A stretch of 64,000 bases of DNA from Corallococcus sp. NCRR (GCF_026965535.1 NZ_CP114039.1:9283461-9347460); one strand, 5' to 3'; shown: positions 35,572 through 44,660, counted from the first letter of the stretch. Notes: a model not told the origin generated them from the letters alone. Made by a program: numbers and translations.

Positions 35572-36173
35572 AAGCTCACGGCGATGAGGGGGACGGAGGG
35601 GCGGGGCTGCCACTGTCGCGAGCGCAGGCCATCGCGGCGGGCCCTCAGGTCCCGCAGCTCCGACTCCAGGTGGGTCTTCTCCTCGATGAGCGCGTTGCGC
35701 CGGGCCTTGTTCTCCCGCGCGATGCGCCCTCCCCGGCTGAAGCCCACGACGACAAGGACCACGCCCACGACGCCCACGGCCGTGATGGGCAGGCCCACGA
35801 GCAGCTTCGTCTTCTGATCCGAGCCCGAATCCATCAGGCCGTCGATCACGATGGGCAGGCCAATCAACAGCGTCGCCGCGAGGATGAAGCCGATGGTCGT
35901 CATGATCTTCGAGCTGCGCGGGCGGCCCAGGCGGATGCCGTCGATCTCCTCCTGGAGCAGGCCCACCCGCTGCGTCAGCTCCTGGATGCGCGCATCCAGG
36001 CTCCGGTCCGGAAAGGGAGTCGAGGGAACAGGGACCTCCTGAACGCCGGTCTCAGCAGCCTGCGCTACCAGCAGTCGCGCGGAGTGCGCGGGCGCGTCCT
36101 CCGGCGTGAGCAGCGACAACGAAGCAGTCACGGGCGCGGACGCGAGCAGGACGGTGGCGAGCAGCGACAGCAT
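35568..36173 (-). CDS. Predicted membrane protein with coiled-coil segments
   Basis: Protein of 201 residues starting at 36173 (second plausible Met after 36218, preferred because a signal peptide SLLATVLLASAPVTA follows). A coiled-coil helix (DARIQELTQRVGLLQEEIDG) is followed by two hydrophobic helices (IGFILAATLLIGLPIVIDGL, LLVGLPITAVGVVGVVLVVV), then a second coiled coil (NALIEEKTHLESELRDLRAR). The last codons overlap the small Cys-rich gene tail to tail: both use the TAG of a shared CTAG. Function is unknown; an envelope spacer or sensor scaffold is possible. Confidence 0.68.
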   Translation of the reverse strand: MLSLLATVLLASAPVTASLSLLTPEDAPAHSARLLVAQAAETGVQEVPVPSTPFPDRSLDARIQELTQRVGLLQEEIDGIRLGRPRSSKIMTTIGFILAATLLIGLPIVIDGLMDSGSDQKTKLLVGLPITAVGVVGVVLVVVGFSRGGRIARENKARRNALIEEKTHLESELRDLRARRDGLRSRQWQPRPSVPLIAVSF

Positions 36174-36399
36174 GGAGCGCACTCCTTCCAGGGACGGATG
36201 GGTGCTCGACACTAGCACCCGGGCATTCCCCTGAAGACCGTCCTCCTGTCCATCAAGGCCTGACGACTCAGCACGTCTTCGCCTTCTGACGCTTCACCTT
36301 GTTGGCCTCCCTGCCCCTGAAGGTCCGCGCCACCGGCCCCTCACGCAATGCGCCCAGCGCGTCCGCCTGCCTGGGTGGCTGGCTATAGTCCGTCGCCCG

Positions 36400-36867
36400 A
36401 TGAAGAAAGCACGCGCCGCGAGCCTCACCCTCGATGACTTCCTCCCCTATCGCCTGTCGGTCGCGGACAACGTCGTGAGCCAGCGCATCGCCCGCGTGTA
36501 CGCGGCCGAGGACGGCCTCTCCACGCAGGAGTGGCGGCTCATCGCCGTCCTGGGCGAGGACGGCGAGCGCTCCCAGTTGGAGCTCGTCCGGCGCACGCGC
36601 ATGGACAAGGTCCCGGTGAGCCGGGCCGCGCGCTCGCTGGAGGAGCGTGGCCTGGTGCGGCGCGCCACGAGCCAGAGCGACGCCCGCTCGCGGCGCCTGA
36701 CGCTGACCGCCTCGGGGCGCAGGCTCTACCAGCGCGTCGCCCCCGCCGCGCTCGAAGCGGAGGCGGAGGTGCTCGCGGAGCTGTCACCCGCTGAACGACA
36801 GGTGCTGCGCTCCCTGCTGGAGCGCGTGGAGCGCGCCGCCATCCGAGCCCTCAAGCCCGGCCCCTGA
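36400..36867 (+). CDS. MarR-family transcriptional regulator of homogentisate genes
   Basis: Winged-helix regulator of 155 residues. The DNA-binding part ([40 protein letters not shown]) fits MarR helices 3-4 and wing (DxRxRxLxLT, seen as [14 protein letters not shown]). The dimerisation helices flank it. It lies 41 bp upstream of hmgA, suggesting that it controls tyrosine degradation, with homogentisate or a precursor as candidate ligand; that is inference from context. No clear ribosome binding site precedes the ATG. Confidence 0.85.
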   Translation: MKKARAASLTLDDFLPYRLSVADNVVSQRIARVYAAEDGLSTQEWRLIAVLGEDGERSQLELVRRTRMDKVPVSRAARSLEERGLVRRATSQSDARSRRLTLTASGRRLYQRVAPAALEAEAEVLAELSPAERQVLRSLLERVERAAIRALKPGP

Positions 36868-36880
36868 GCCTTGCCGGGTT

Positions 36881-36896
36881 GGTTACATCTGTTACT
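36881..36896. promoter_or_regulatory. GTTAC direct repeat before hmgA
   Basis: In the 41-bp gap between the MarR gene and hmgA, GTTAC occurs at 36882-36886 and 36891-36895, spaced 9 bp apart within an AT-rich patch. It is a candidate promoter or operator for hmgA; no perfect palindrome is present. Confidence 0.3.
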
Positions 36897-36908
36897 ATTT
36901 CGGACGCC

Positions 36909-38219
36909 ATGGAAAACGTCCGCCACCTGACAGGTTTTGGAAACGAGCACGCATCGGAGGCTGTCGCCGGTGCGCTCCCCGTGGGCCAGAACACGCCCCA
37001 GCGCGTCGCGTTCGGCCTCTACGCCGAGCAGCTCTCCGGCACTGCGTTCACCGCGCCGCGCGGCGTGAACCGGCGCACGTGGATGTACCGGCTGCGGCCC
37101 AGCGCGGGCCACCCGGCGTACCGGCAGGTGGACGCCCGCACGCTGAAGAGCGGGCCGTTCCGGGAGGTGCCACCCTCGCCCAACCGGCTGCGTTGGAGCC
37201 CGGCGCCCATGCCCACCACGCCCACCACCTTCCTGGAGGGGCTCTTCACGCTGGGCGGCAACGGCTCCCCGTCCGAAGGCGCGGGCGCGGCGGTGCACCT
37301 CTACGCGGCGAACGCGTCCATGACGGACACGGCGTTCTTCAACGCGGACGGCGAGCTGCTCATCGTCCCCCAGTCCGGGACGCTGCGCATCGTCACGGAG
37401 CTGGGCGTGCTGGAGGTCCCGCCCGGCCACATCGCGGTCATCCCGCGCGGCATGCGCATGCGGGTGGAGCTGCCCGGCGGTCCCGCGCGCGGCTACATCT
37501 GCGAGAACTACGGCGCGCAGTTCCGGCTCCCGGAGCTGGGGCCCATCGGGTCCAACGGCCTGGCGAACCCGCGCGACTTCGTGGCGCCGCACGCGGCCTA
37601 TGAAGACGTGGAGCGCACCACGCGCGTGGTGCAGAAGTTCCAGGGGAACCTCTGGGAGACGACGCTGGACCACTCGCCGTTCGACGTCGTGGCGTGGCAC
37701 GGCAACTACGCGCCGTACACGTACGACCTGGCGCGCTTCAACACCATCAACACGGTGAGCTACGACCACCCGGATCCGTCCATCTTCACGGTGCTCACGT
37801 CGCCCAGTGACACGCCGGGAACGGCGAACTGCGACTTCGTCATCTTCCCGCCCCGGTGGATGGTCGCGGAGAACACCTTCAGGCCGCCCTGGTTCCACCG
37901 CAACGTGATGAGCGAGTTGATGGGCCTGGTCCACGGCGTCTACGACGCCAAGGCGGACGCGTTCCTGCCCGGCGGCGCGTCGCTCCACAACTGCATGAGC
38001 GCCCACGGCCCGGACCGCAAGACGTACGAAGCCGCCGTCGCCGCGGAGCTGACGCCGAAGAAGATCGACAACACGCTCGCCTTCATGTTCGAGACCCGCT
38101 GGGTCATCGCGCCCACGCGCCAGGCGATGGAGAGCCCCGTCCTCCAGAAGGACTACGACGCCTGCTGGGCGGACCTGCCCAAGGCGAAGATGTCCCCGTC
38201 CGGAGGCGGCCAGCCGTGA
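36909..38219 (+). CDS. hmgA: Homogentisate 1,2-dioxygenase
   Basis: Fe(II) enzyme of 436 residues that opens the homogentisate ring to maleylacetoacetate in tyrosine catabolism. The N-terminus [20 protein letters not shown] fits the family, and the length matches (about 440). Characteristic stretches are [69 protein letters not shown] and the iron-site region [18 protein letters not shown] and [15 protein letters not shown]. It overlaps the fumarylacetoacetate hydrolase gene by 4 nt (GTGA), so they are translationally coupled. The MarR gene upstream probably regulates both. Confidence 0.95.
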   Translation: MENVRHLTGFGNEHASEAVAGALPVGQNTPQRVAFGLYAEQLSGTAFTAPRGVNRRTWMYRLRPSAGHPAYRQVDARTLKSGPFREVPPSPNRLRWSPAPMPTTPTTFLEGLFTLGGNGSPSEGAGAAVHLYAANASMTDTAFFNADGELLIVPQSGTLRIVTELGVLEVPPGHIAVIPRGMRMRVELPGGPARGYICENYGAQFRLPELGPIGSNGLANPRDFVAPHAAYEDVERTTRVVQKFQGNLWETTLDHSPFDVVAWHGNYAPYTYDLARFNTINTVSYDHPDPSIFTVLTSPSDTPGTANCDFVIFPPRWMVAENTFRPPWFHRNVMSELMGLVHGVYDAKADAFLPGGASLHNCMSAHGPDRKTYEAAVAAELTPKKIDNTLAFMFETRWVIAPTRQAMESPVLQKDYDACWADLPKAKMSPSGGGQP

Positions 38220-39220
38220 AGCTCGCCTCTCTTGAAGCAGGACGGGACGGGCGGCTGGTCGTCGTGACGAAGGACCTGTCCCGGCAGGCGGATGCGTCCG
38301 CCATCGCGCCCACGCTCCAGGCCGCGCTGGATGACTGGGACCGCCACGCGCCGGCCCTGCGCGCGCTGTCGGAGCGGCTGGAGCGCGGAGAGGTCCCCGG
38401 AGCCGCCTTCGACCCCGCCCGGTGCGCGGCGCCCCTGCCCCGCGCCTACCAGTGGGCGGACGGCTCCGCGTACGTGAACCACGTGGAGCTGGTGCGCAGG
38501 GCGCGCGGCGCGGAGCTGCCGCCCTCGTTCTGGACCGACCCCTTGATGTACCAGGGCGGCTCGGACGGCTTCCTCGGGCCCCGCCAGCCCATCCCGCTCG
38601 CCGACGAGGCATGGGGCTGCGACATGGAGGGCGAGGTCGTGGTGGTGACGCGCGACGTGCCGCTGGGCGCCACGCGCGAGCAGGCCCTGGGCGCCGTCGT
38701 GCTGGTGGGGCTGGTCAACGACGTGTCCCTGCGCAACCTCATCCCGAACGAGCTGGCGAAGGGCTTCGGCTTCTTCCAGTCCAAGCCCGCGTCGGCCTTC
38801 TCACCGGTGTTCGTCACGCCGGACGAGCTGGGCACCGCGTGGCGGGAGGGCAAGCTGCACCGCCGCCTGGAGGTCTCCCTCGACGGCGAGCCCTTCGGCC
38901 GCGCGGACGCGGGCGTGGACATGACGTTCGACTTCGGCACGCTGGTGGCCCACGCGGCGAAGACGCGCTCGTTGTGCGCGGGCAGCATCGTGGGCTCGGG
39001 CACGGTGTCCAACCGGGGCCCGGACGGCGGTCCCGGCAAGCCGGTGAAGGACGGCGGCGCGGGCTACTCGTGCATCGCGGAGGTGCGCGTGGTGGAGACG
39101 CTCCGGGACGGCGCGCCGAAGACGCCGTTCCTCAAGCGCGGCAACCGGGTGCGCATCGAGATGCGGGATGACTCGGGCGCCAGCATCTTCGGCGCCATCG
39201 ACCAGGCGGTCGGCGGATAG
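38216..39220 (+). CDS. fahA: Fumarylacetoacetate hydrolase family protein
   Basis: Enzyme of 334 residues, the last step of homogentisate degradation (fumarylacetoacetate to fumarate and acetoacetate). GTG at 38216 shares bases with the hmgA stop (GTGA). Characteristic blocks are [19 protein letters not shown], the metal-binding [19 protein letters not shown] stretch ([15 protein letters not shown]), [40 protein letters not shown] and [15 protein letters not shown]. Maleylacetoacetate isomerase is not in the window, so that step must be encoded elsewhere or proceed differently. Confidence 0.92.
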   Translation: MKLASLEAGRDGRLVVVTKDLSRQADASAIAPTLQAALDDWDRHAPALRALSERLERGEVPGAAFDPARCAAPLPRAYQWADGSAYVNHVELVRRARGAELPPSFWTDPLMYQGGSDGFLGPRQPIPLADEAWGCDMEGEVVVVTRDVPLGATREQALGAVVLVGLVNDVSLRNLIPNELAKGFGFFQSKPASAFSPVFVTPDELGTAWREGKLHRRLEVSLDGEPFGRADAGVDMTFDFGTLVAHAAKTRSLCAGSIVGSGTVSNRGPDGGPGKPVKDGGAGYSCIAEVRVVETLRDGAPKTPFLKRGNRVRIEMRDDSGASIFGAIDQAVGG

Positions 39221-39255
39221 GCGCAGGAAGAAGGGGCCCCCTTTTCCGTCAGGGG

Positions 39256-39375
39256 CCCTTCGGACTGGCGCACGTCTTCTCCCCGGAGGCCTCCGCCAGC
39301 CGCGCCACGGCGGCGCTCCTCCTGGAGGTGGACCCCGTCACACGGGAGAGCGAGCCCGTCGACCCGCGCCTCTGA
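39256..39375 (+). pseudogene. Fragment resembling the N-terminal region of RNA repair methyltransferase Hen1
   Basis: The + strand reading from 39256 to the TGA at 39373-39375 gives 39 codons containing PFGLAHVFSPEASASRA followed by TAALLLEVDPVTRESEP. The core AHVFxPEA...TAALLLEVDPV is the conserved segment near the start of bacterial Hen1 N-terminal domains. Only this piece is present: there is no start codon in a usable position, no methyltransferase domain and no Pnkp partner. It looks like the remnant of a deleted hen1 gene. It lies between fahA and the porin gene, whose stop codon is at 39377. Confidence 0.6.
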
Positions 39376-39376
39376 C

Positions 39377-40684
39377 TCAGTAGTTGAACTGGAGCTGGAG
39401 GCGCGTCACGTGCCCCTGCTCCTGTGCATACGGGTAGCGCGACGAGGTGCGGTCCGCGATGACGTAGGCGGCCGTCAGCTCCAGCGCCTTCCAGATCTGC
39501 CACTCCGCGCCCAGCTCCAGCTCGCGCACGTCGTAGAGGGGGGCGTTGGTCTCGAACTTCTTGCCGCCCTTGTAGAGCGTGCCGCGCACGTAGGGGATGA
39601 GCGACACGCCCCCCACCCCGTCCAGCTTGTACATGAGCTGCGCGTAGCCGCCCTGGAGCTTGCGGCTGTCGATGAGCAGCGCCTCGTCCGGGAACGAGCC
39701 CTGCGACGGCCCGCGCCCGAAGTTGTATTCCGCCTGGAAGCCCAGCGGCTGCGGGTACACGGTCAGGCTGACGATGCCGCGGGCATCCACCATGTTCGGG
39801 CCCCGCGCGAGCGCATAGGCCGCGTCATCGCGCGGAGTCGCGGTGGTGTTGAAGCGGCCGTAGTACCCGCCGACACCGGCCTCCACGTACTGGGAGCCGA
39901 AGAGGAAGGGATAGGTGACGCGCGCGACGGCGTGGGGGCTGTTGTTGCGCTCGGCGCGGTTGGCCGCCTGGCCGTTGAAGACGCCCAGGCCCACGACGCC
40001 GTAGTCGCCAGAGCCCTTGAGGCCGCTGTCGACGAGGAACTTGAAGCGCTCGCGGATGTGCGCGGGCGCCCAGTAGAAGAACACGCCCAGGTCGCGCTCG
40101 TCCTTCAGCGCGCTGTTGATGCCGTCGTTGCGGTCCAACGCCAGGCGGTTCTGACTGGACTGCAAATTCTCGAAGCCGAAGGGCACCTTCGACTGGCCCA
40201 CGCGGAAGCGGAACTCCTTCTTCGCGTCCACGAAGATGTCCGCGTACCAGTCCCGCATGACGGCGACGTTGTACTGGTCACCGATGACGGAGGCGAAGTC
40301 CGGCTGCAGGTAGATGGACACGTGCGGGTGCACGTCCCCGAAGACGACGAGCCGCGCGCGGCGGATGCCGAAGCCGGTGTCCTTGCCCAGGAAGCGGTCA
40401 CCCTGCTCGTTGATGAGCGCGTCGTTCACCCGGAAGCTGGGCAGCCGGTTGTAGCGGACCTGCGTGTAGCCCCGGAGGCGGAGGGTCTCGTACCAGGGCT
40501 TGGTCTTCTCCTTTTCCTTCTCCTTCTCCTCCGCGGGAGGCGGCAGGGCGGCGGGAGGCACGGCCTCGCTCTTGGGAGCGGGCTCGGGCGGGGTCTCCTG
40601 GGCCAGGGCGGAGTGGGAGAAGAGGAGCGCGGTACCAGCCAGCAGGGCCTGAAGGACGGAGCGGTGGGACGAGGCGAAGGACAT
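39377..40684 (-). CDS. Phosphate/polyphosphate-selective porin (OprP/OprO type)
   Basis: Outer-membrane barrel protein of 435 residues, start at 40684 (MSFASSHRSVLQALLAGTAL, signal peptide ending SALAQ). A Pro/Glu/Lys-rich periplasmic segment (EEKEKEKEKTKPWYETLR) precedes LRLRGYTQVRYNRLPSFRVN, GIRRARLVVFGDVHPHVSIY and FRFRVGQSKVPFGFENLQSS, the characteristic OprP/OprO strands, and the barrel ends in the C-terminal aromatic NY (TRLQLQFNY). It would let phosphate or polyphosphate cross the outer membrane. A pair of GTCACA repeats 22 bp apart lies about 140-165 bp upstream. Confidence 0.87.
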   Translation of the reverse strand: MSFASSHRSVLQALLAGTALLFSHSALAQETPPEPAPKSEAVPPAALPPPAEEKEKEKEKTKPWYETLRLRGYTQVRYNRLPSFRVNDALINEQGDRFLGKDTGFGIRRARLVVFGDVHPHVSIYLQPDFASVIGDQYNVAVMRDWYADIFVDAKKEFRFRVGQSKVPFGFENLQSSQNRLALDRNDGINSALKDERDLGVFFYWAPAHIRERFKFLVDSGLKGSGDYGVVGLGVFNGQAANRAERNNSPHAVARVTYPFLFGSQYVEAGVGGYYGRFNTTATPRDDAAYALARGPNMVDARGIVSLTVYPQPLGFQAEYNFGRGPSQGSFPDEALLIDSRKLQGGYAQLMYKLDGVGGVSLIPYVRGTLYKGGKKFETNAPLYDVRELELGAEWQIWKALELTAAYVIADRTSSRYPYAQEQGHVTRLQLQFNY

Positions 40685-40819
40685 GGGTGCGTGAGAGCCG
40701 GCGGGGAACAGGGAAGGACCCGCCCGGTCCCGATGTGGCGCTCCCGTTACCGAATGGCGCCGCCTTCCGCCACGCACCGCCCCCTGTTGTTGCCACACCG
40801 TTACCGGCGCCCTCGTCCT

Positions 40820-40857
40820 GTCACATGAACGAGCGAGCCGCGTCACACGTTCGTGAC
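40820..40857 (-). promoter_or_regulatory. GTCAC repeats upstream of the porin gene
   Basis: GTCACA occurs at 40820-40825 and 40842-40847, exactly 22 bp apart (twice the 11-bp Pho-box period), and the second is followed by GTGAC at 40853-40857, giving an inverted repeat with 6 bp between arms. The pattern resembles a degenerate Pho box or a two-fold operator. It lies between the porin start and the emfourin stop. Confidence 0.3.
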
Positions 40858-40884
40858 ACGGGGGGAGAACGTCCTCCGCACTCG

Positions 40885-41208
40885 CTAGGGAGCGCGCTGC
40901 TCCTGCTCGGCCTTCTGGATGAGCGCCAGCAGGGAGCGCAGGTGCGGCTCCGTCACCGGCTCCACCAGCCGGACCGAATGTTTCCTCCCGCCGTCATCCT
41001 CGATGGTGACGGCGTAGCTCGTCCGGTCCGCGCCCGCCGTGGGACCGCCGCCCACGGTGGCCGGCTGTTCGAAGAAGCGGGCCTCCCGCACCTCGCGCTG
41101 GAGCGCCTCCGCCGTGGCGGGAGGCAGGGCCGTCAGCTCCACGGTGCGAGGCCTGGTGAGGCCCGGGAAGAAGGCGATGCCTCCCTCCCGTTTGAGCTGG
41201 ATTCGCAT
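40885..41208 (-). CDS. Emfourin (protealysin inhibitor) family protein
   Basis: Small protein of 107 residues starting at ATG 41208 (MRIQLKREGGIAFFPGLTRP). Emfourin binds and inhibits M4 proteases of the protealysin type; the typical sequence features are the RVxLxREGGxA N-terminus, a central ARFFEQPA stretch, and the DRTSYAVTIEDDGGRKHSVR LVEPVTEPHLRSLLALIQKA C-terminal half. It starts 17 bp after the M4 protease gene on the same strand, the classic protease-inhibitor operon order. It probably protects the producing cell from its own enzyme. Confidence 0.85.
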   Translation of the reverse strand: MRIQLKREGGIAFFPGLTRPRTVELTALPPATAEALQREVREARFFEQPATVGGGPTAGADRTSYAVTIEDDGGRKHSVRLVEPVTEPHLRSLLALIQKAEQEQRAP

Positions 41209-41225
41209 TCCGTCGACTCCAGGGT

Positions 41226-42380
41226 TCAGTGCTTGCGCTGCACCGGCTGCTGCGCGGCCTGCTTCGGCACCTGCGGCGTCCAGGCCGGCGCGCCCGCCCG
41301 CTCCTTGGAGACCTTGATGCCCACCTGGTTCCACGCGTCGCGCACGATCTGCTCCTCGTCGCCGCTGTCGTAGAGCCGGACGGCCGCCGTCACGGTGAGC
41401 CGGGCGAAGGAGAGGAACGACGCGTTGGGCTTCAGCCGGGAGTCACGCAGCGTCTCCAGCCAGATGAGGCCCGCCTTCTCCCACGCGTAGCCCTTCAGGT
41501 TGATGGCCGCGAGGCAGAAGGCCTTGTTGGGGATGCCGGAGTTGATGTGCACGCCGCCGTTGTCCTCCCACGTGTTCACGAAGTCCTTCATCAGGGCCGG
41601 CTGCGGATCCTTGCCCAGCACCGGATCATCGAACGCGGTGCCGGGGTCCTTCATGGAGCGCAGGGCCTTGCCCTTGACCTTGTCCGTGAGGAGCCCCGCG
41701 CCGATGAGCCAGTCGGCCTGGTCCGCCGTCTGGTTCAACAGGCGCTGCTTCACGAGCGAGCCGAAGCAGTCCGACATGTGCTCGTTGAGCGCGCCCGCCT
41801 GGGAGAAGTAGGCAAGAGGGCCCTCGTGCTCCGTCACGCCGTGGGCCAGCTCGTGCCCGATGACGTCCACGGAGATGGTGAAGCGGTTGAACAGGTCGCC
41901 GTCGCCGTCGCCGAACACCATGCGCTCGCCGTCCCAGAAGGCGTTGTCGTAGCCGCTGCCATAGTGGACGTGGCCGTTCAGCGGCATGCCGTTGCCGTCA
42001 ATGGAGTTGCGCCCGTAGACGTCCCAGTAGAGGTCGTAGGTCGCGCCCAGGCCGACGTAGGCTTCGTCGACCGCCGCGTCGCTGACGTCGTCCGACCCCT
42101 CCTTGCGGACCACCGTCCCCGGAAGGGCTTCGGTGTTCTTCACGTCGTAGACGGTGCGCAGCTTCTGGCTCTCCACGACCATGGGGCCGGGAATCAACCG
42201 CTTCGCGGCCTGCGGTGCACCGCTGCTCGACAAGCGGATGGCGCGCAGGGTGTTGTCGATGGAGAGCGTCCGCAGGGCCTGCGCGCGTTGCTGCGGGGAG
42301 CCGTTCTGCGCAATCTGCCGGCTGACGTACGGCGGCAGGATGCAGTGGTGGGAATGCCAGATCCGTGTGTTGCAACACAT
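41226..42380 (-). CDS. Protealysin-like M4 metalloprotease
   Basis: Zinc endopeptidase of 384 residues. ATG at 42380 follows AAGGAGAC and gives MCCNTRIWHSHHCILPPYVS, where HCILPPYV is the conserved precursor motif of protealysin-type enzymes; there is no signal peptide, as in that group. Zinc ligands are H176 and H180 in VIGHELAHGVTEHEG and E200 in GALNEHMSDCFG; the active-site His region is GGVHINSGIPNKAFCL. The propeptide is short (residues 1-60). Secretion without a signal peptide is typical of the family. The inhibitor gene follows at once. Confidence 0.92.
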   Translation of the reverse strand: MCCNTRIWHSHHCILPPYVSRQIAQNGSPQQRAQALRTLSIDNTLRAIRLSSSGAPQAAKRLIPGPMVVESQKLRTVYDVKNTEALPGTVVRKEGSDDVSDAAVDEAYVGLGATYDLYWDVYGRNSIDGNGMPLNGHVHYGSGYDNAFWDGERMVFGDGDGDLFNRFTISVDVIGHELAHGVTEHEGPLAYFSQAGALNEHMSDCFGSLVKQRLLNQTADQADWLIGAGLLTDKVKGKALRSMKDPGTAFDDPVLGKDPQPALMKDFVNTWEDNGGVHINSGIPNKAFCLAAINLKGYAWEKAGLIWLETLRDSRLKPNASFLSFARLTVTAAVRLYDSGDEEQIVRDAWNQVGIKVSKERAGAPAWTPQVPKQAAQQPVQRKH

Positions 42381-42453
42381 CACCCGTCTCCTTCTGATGG
42401 GGGTACCAGAAGACGATGGTGATGATGCAAGGCCGTGCTCGGGACACGGCACG

Positions 42454-42486
42454 GCAGGGGCTCCCCGGCCGCCCGGGAGCCCCTGC
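42454..42486 (-). terminator. Strong hairpin after the propeller lipoprotein gene
   Basis: GCAGGGGCTCCC (42454-42465) and GGGAGCCCCTGC (42475-42486) form a perfect 12-bp stem with a 9-nt loop, about 33 bp past the lipoprotein stop and upstream of the M4 protease promoter. No T tract is visible. Confidence 0.65.
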
Positions 42487-42518
42487 GGCGTCACGCGCTC
42501 AAGCCTGCTCGCGTGGTG

Positions 42519-44597
42519 TCAGGGTCTGTGCAGGACGGCCGTGTCCCCCACCATCCACAGCTCCGACGAGGACGGCGCCCACACGGCCCGCAGGACGCGG
42601 CGGGTGCCGGTGGTCTCCGAGGTCCACTTGCCGCCGTCGAAGCGCAGCAACGTGCCGTTGTCGCCCACCGCCCAGATTTCGGTGGCCGAGCGTCCCATCA
42701 GCCCGTTGAGCTGGGACGTGGTGCCGCTGGCCATGGGGAGCCAAAGCGCGCCGTTGTAGCGCAGCAGCGTGCCGTCCGCGCCCGCGGCCCAGACGTCGGA
42801 GGGCCCGCTGCCCCACACGGCCTTCAGGCCCTTGTTGGTGTTGGAGGTCATCGTGCTCCAGGCGGTGCCATCCCAGCGAAGGATGGTGCCGGCGTCGCCC
42901 ACCGCGATGGCCAGCGAGGGCCCCTGCACCCAGACGGCCTGGAGCGCCGCCGTGCTCTCCGTGGGCTTGCGCGTCCAGGCGGCGCCGTCGAAGTGGATGG
43001 CCTGGCCGGAATCGCCCACCGCCCAGATGTCCGTCGCGGACGAGCCATGGATGGCATTCAGGGCCAGCGAGTTCTCCGACTGGTGCTGCGTGATGAAGCG
43101 GGCCCCGTCGAACCGGTAGATGCGGTCATGGAACGAGGACGTCACCCAGACGTCGGTCGGCGAAGCCGCGTAGACGCCCGAGACGCTGTCGACGGGGGAG
43201 AAGTCCAGCTGCGGCTCGATCCATCCGCCGCCGTTCCAGTGCAGCACGCGGCCCGGGGAACCCACCGCCCAGACGTCCGACGGCCCCGTGCCATGGATGG
43301 CCCGCGCCACACTCAACGTGCGCAGCGGCGCCTGGGAGGTCCACACCTGCCCGCTCCACTTCTGCACCTGCCCGCCCGAACCGAAGGACCACACGTTGTC
43401 AGGCCCGCTGCCGGCGATGGGCCCCACGGCGTCCTCGTCCGTGTCCGTCCACTTCGTGCCGTTGTAGACGTAGCCGAAGTCCTCTCCGCCCGACAGCACC
43501 AGCGAGGGCGACGCGGCGTACACGTAGAACAACTGATCCGACGAGCGCAGGGACTGCTCGATGCCCGCGGGCGTGGTGCGGAACACCTGGCCGAAGTCGT
43601 CGCAGAAGATGCAGGGGTCATCCGAGGCGACCGTCCAGACGTCGTCCGGGCCGGTGCCCGTCACCTCGTGGAAGTCGATGTCCGTGGTGCCCGCGTCGAT
43701 GCCGGAGACCGCGTTGCCGTCATACCGGCGCAGCGTCCCGGACTGCCCCACCATCCAGACGTCCGCGGGCCCGCTGCCCCACACGCCGTTGAGGTCCTTC
43801 GTCGTGGCCGCGTCCACGCCCTGGAAGCCGCTGCCCTGGTCGCGCCGCACGGTGCCGCCCGCGCCCACGGCCCAGATGTTCCCCGGCCCGGAGGCCCACA
43901 CGGAGTTCAGGTCGCGCGTCGTGCCGGAGCCCACGGCGGAGAAGGCGCTGCCCGTCGTGGAGTGGAGCACGGTGCCGCCCGCGCCCACCGTCCACACGTC
44001 CGTCCCGGAGAGGGCGTGCACGTCGCGCAGGGTGTTCAGCGTCCCGCTGCCCACGCGCGTCCAGCGCGTTCCATCCCAGTGCTGGATGAAGCCGTCCTCG
44101 CCCACGGCCCAGCCGTCATTGGCCGCGCTGAAGTGCGCGCCCTTGAAGCTGTAGCCGTGGGGCAGCGGATACTCCCAGCACCAGCCGTCACTGCACTCGC
44201 GCGCCTCCGAGGGGATGCCGCAGGTCTGCGCCACGCCGCGCCCGCCGCACACCTCCGGCGCCGCGCAGGTGCCGCAGGAGACGGTGCCACCACAGTTATC
44301 CGGTTCGGTGCCGCACTCGTTCCCGGGGCTGCACGCCGTCTTGATGTCGGGGCAACCGCAGACGTTGTCCTCGCCGCCGCCGCCACAGGTGGCGGGCGCT
44401 CCGCAGGTGCCACAGTCGAGCGTCTTGCCACAGCCGTCCGTCGCATCGCCGCAGTTGAAACCCTGCGACTCGCACGTCCTGGGCACGCAGTCGTCATCGT
44501 CGTCCCCACAGCCGGCGGCGAAGGACGCCACGAACAGGGCCACGAGCAGGCGCGAAGTCCGCACCGCACCTACCGCGAAGAAGTCGTCACGGGACAT
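42519..44597 (-). CDS. Lipoprotein with Cys-rich repeats and a beta-propeller
   Basis: Exported protein of 692 residues. ATG at 44597 (after GGAG) gives MSRDDFFAVGAVRTSRLLVA and a lipobox (FAAGC, Cys at about 29). Residues about 35-145 hold repeated C-GTC-APEVCGG and TDGCGKTLDCGTC cysteine modules, seen often in myxobacterial surface proteins. The rest has about thirteen repeats of roughly 42-47 residues, each with a D-[VI]-W-[AT]-VG core and GT[VL]LR (for example SDVWAVG, GTVLHS), forming a Kelch/Reg_prop-like propeller. Function is unknown; surface binding is likely. It starts near a 10-bp spaced GAAACC repeat. Confidence 0.82.
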   Translation of the reverse strand: MSRDDFFAVGAVRTSRLLVALFVASFAAGCGDDDDDCVPRTCESQGFNCGDATDGCGKTLDCGTCGAPATCGGGGEDNVCGCPDIKTACSPGNECGTEPDNCGGTVSCGTCAAPEVCGGRGVAQTCGIPSEARECSDGWCWEYPLPHGYSFKGAHFSAANDGWAVGEDGFIQHWDGTRWTRVGSGTLNTLRDVHALSGTDVWTVGAGGTVLHSTTGSAFSAVGSGTTRDLNSVWASGPGNIWAVGAGGTVRRDQGSGFQGVDAATTKDLNGVWGSGPADVWMVGQSGTLRRYDGNAVSGIDAGTTDIDFHEVTGTGPDDVWTVASDDPCIFCDDFGQVFRTTPAGIEQSLRSSDQLFYVYAASPSLVLSGGEDFGYVYNGTKWTDTDEDAVGPIAGSGPDNVWSFGSGGQVQKWSGQVWTSQAPLRTLSVARAIHGTGPSDVWAVGSPGRVLHWNGGGWIEPQLDFSPVDSVSGVYAASPTDVWVTSSFHDRIYRFDGARFITQHQSENSLALNAIHGSSATDIWAVGDSGQAIHFDGAAWTRKPTESTAALQAVWVQGPSLAIAVGDAGTILRWDGTAWSTMTSNTNKGLKAVWGSGPSDVWAAGADGTLLRYNGALWLPMASGTTSQLNGLMGRSATEIWAVGDNGTLLRFDGGKWTSETTGTRRVLRAVWAPSSSELWMVGDTAVLHRP

Positions 44598-44634
44598 GGG
44601 CATCTCCAGACCGGACGCGGGGCCGACCCCCCGC

Positions 44635-44660
44635 GAAACCACGTGAAACCACATGAAACG
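44635..44660. promoter_or_regulatory. Three GAAAC(C/G) repeats at 10-bp spacing
   Basis: GAAACC at 44635-44640 and 44645-44650 and GAAACG at 44655-44660 are each 10 bp apart, so they lie on one face of the helix, about 38-63 bp upstream of the propeller lipoprotein start on its strand. This suggests an operator for a cooperative regulator. Confidence 0.35.

Noticed and set aside
36219..36399. Possible gene tail on the minus strand before the MarR gene (a lysine-rich frame ending in TGA)
   Set aside because: The frame is bounded by stops over about 60 codons, has no usable start codon or ribosome binding site, and runs into the MarR coding region.
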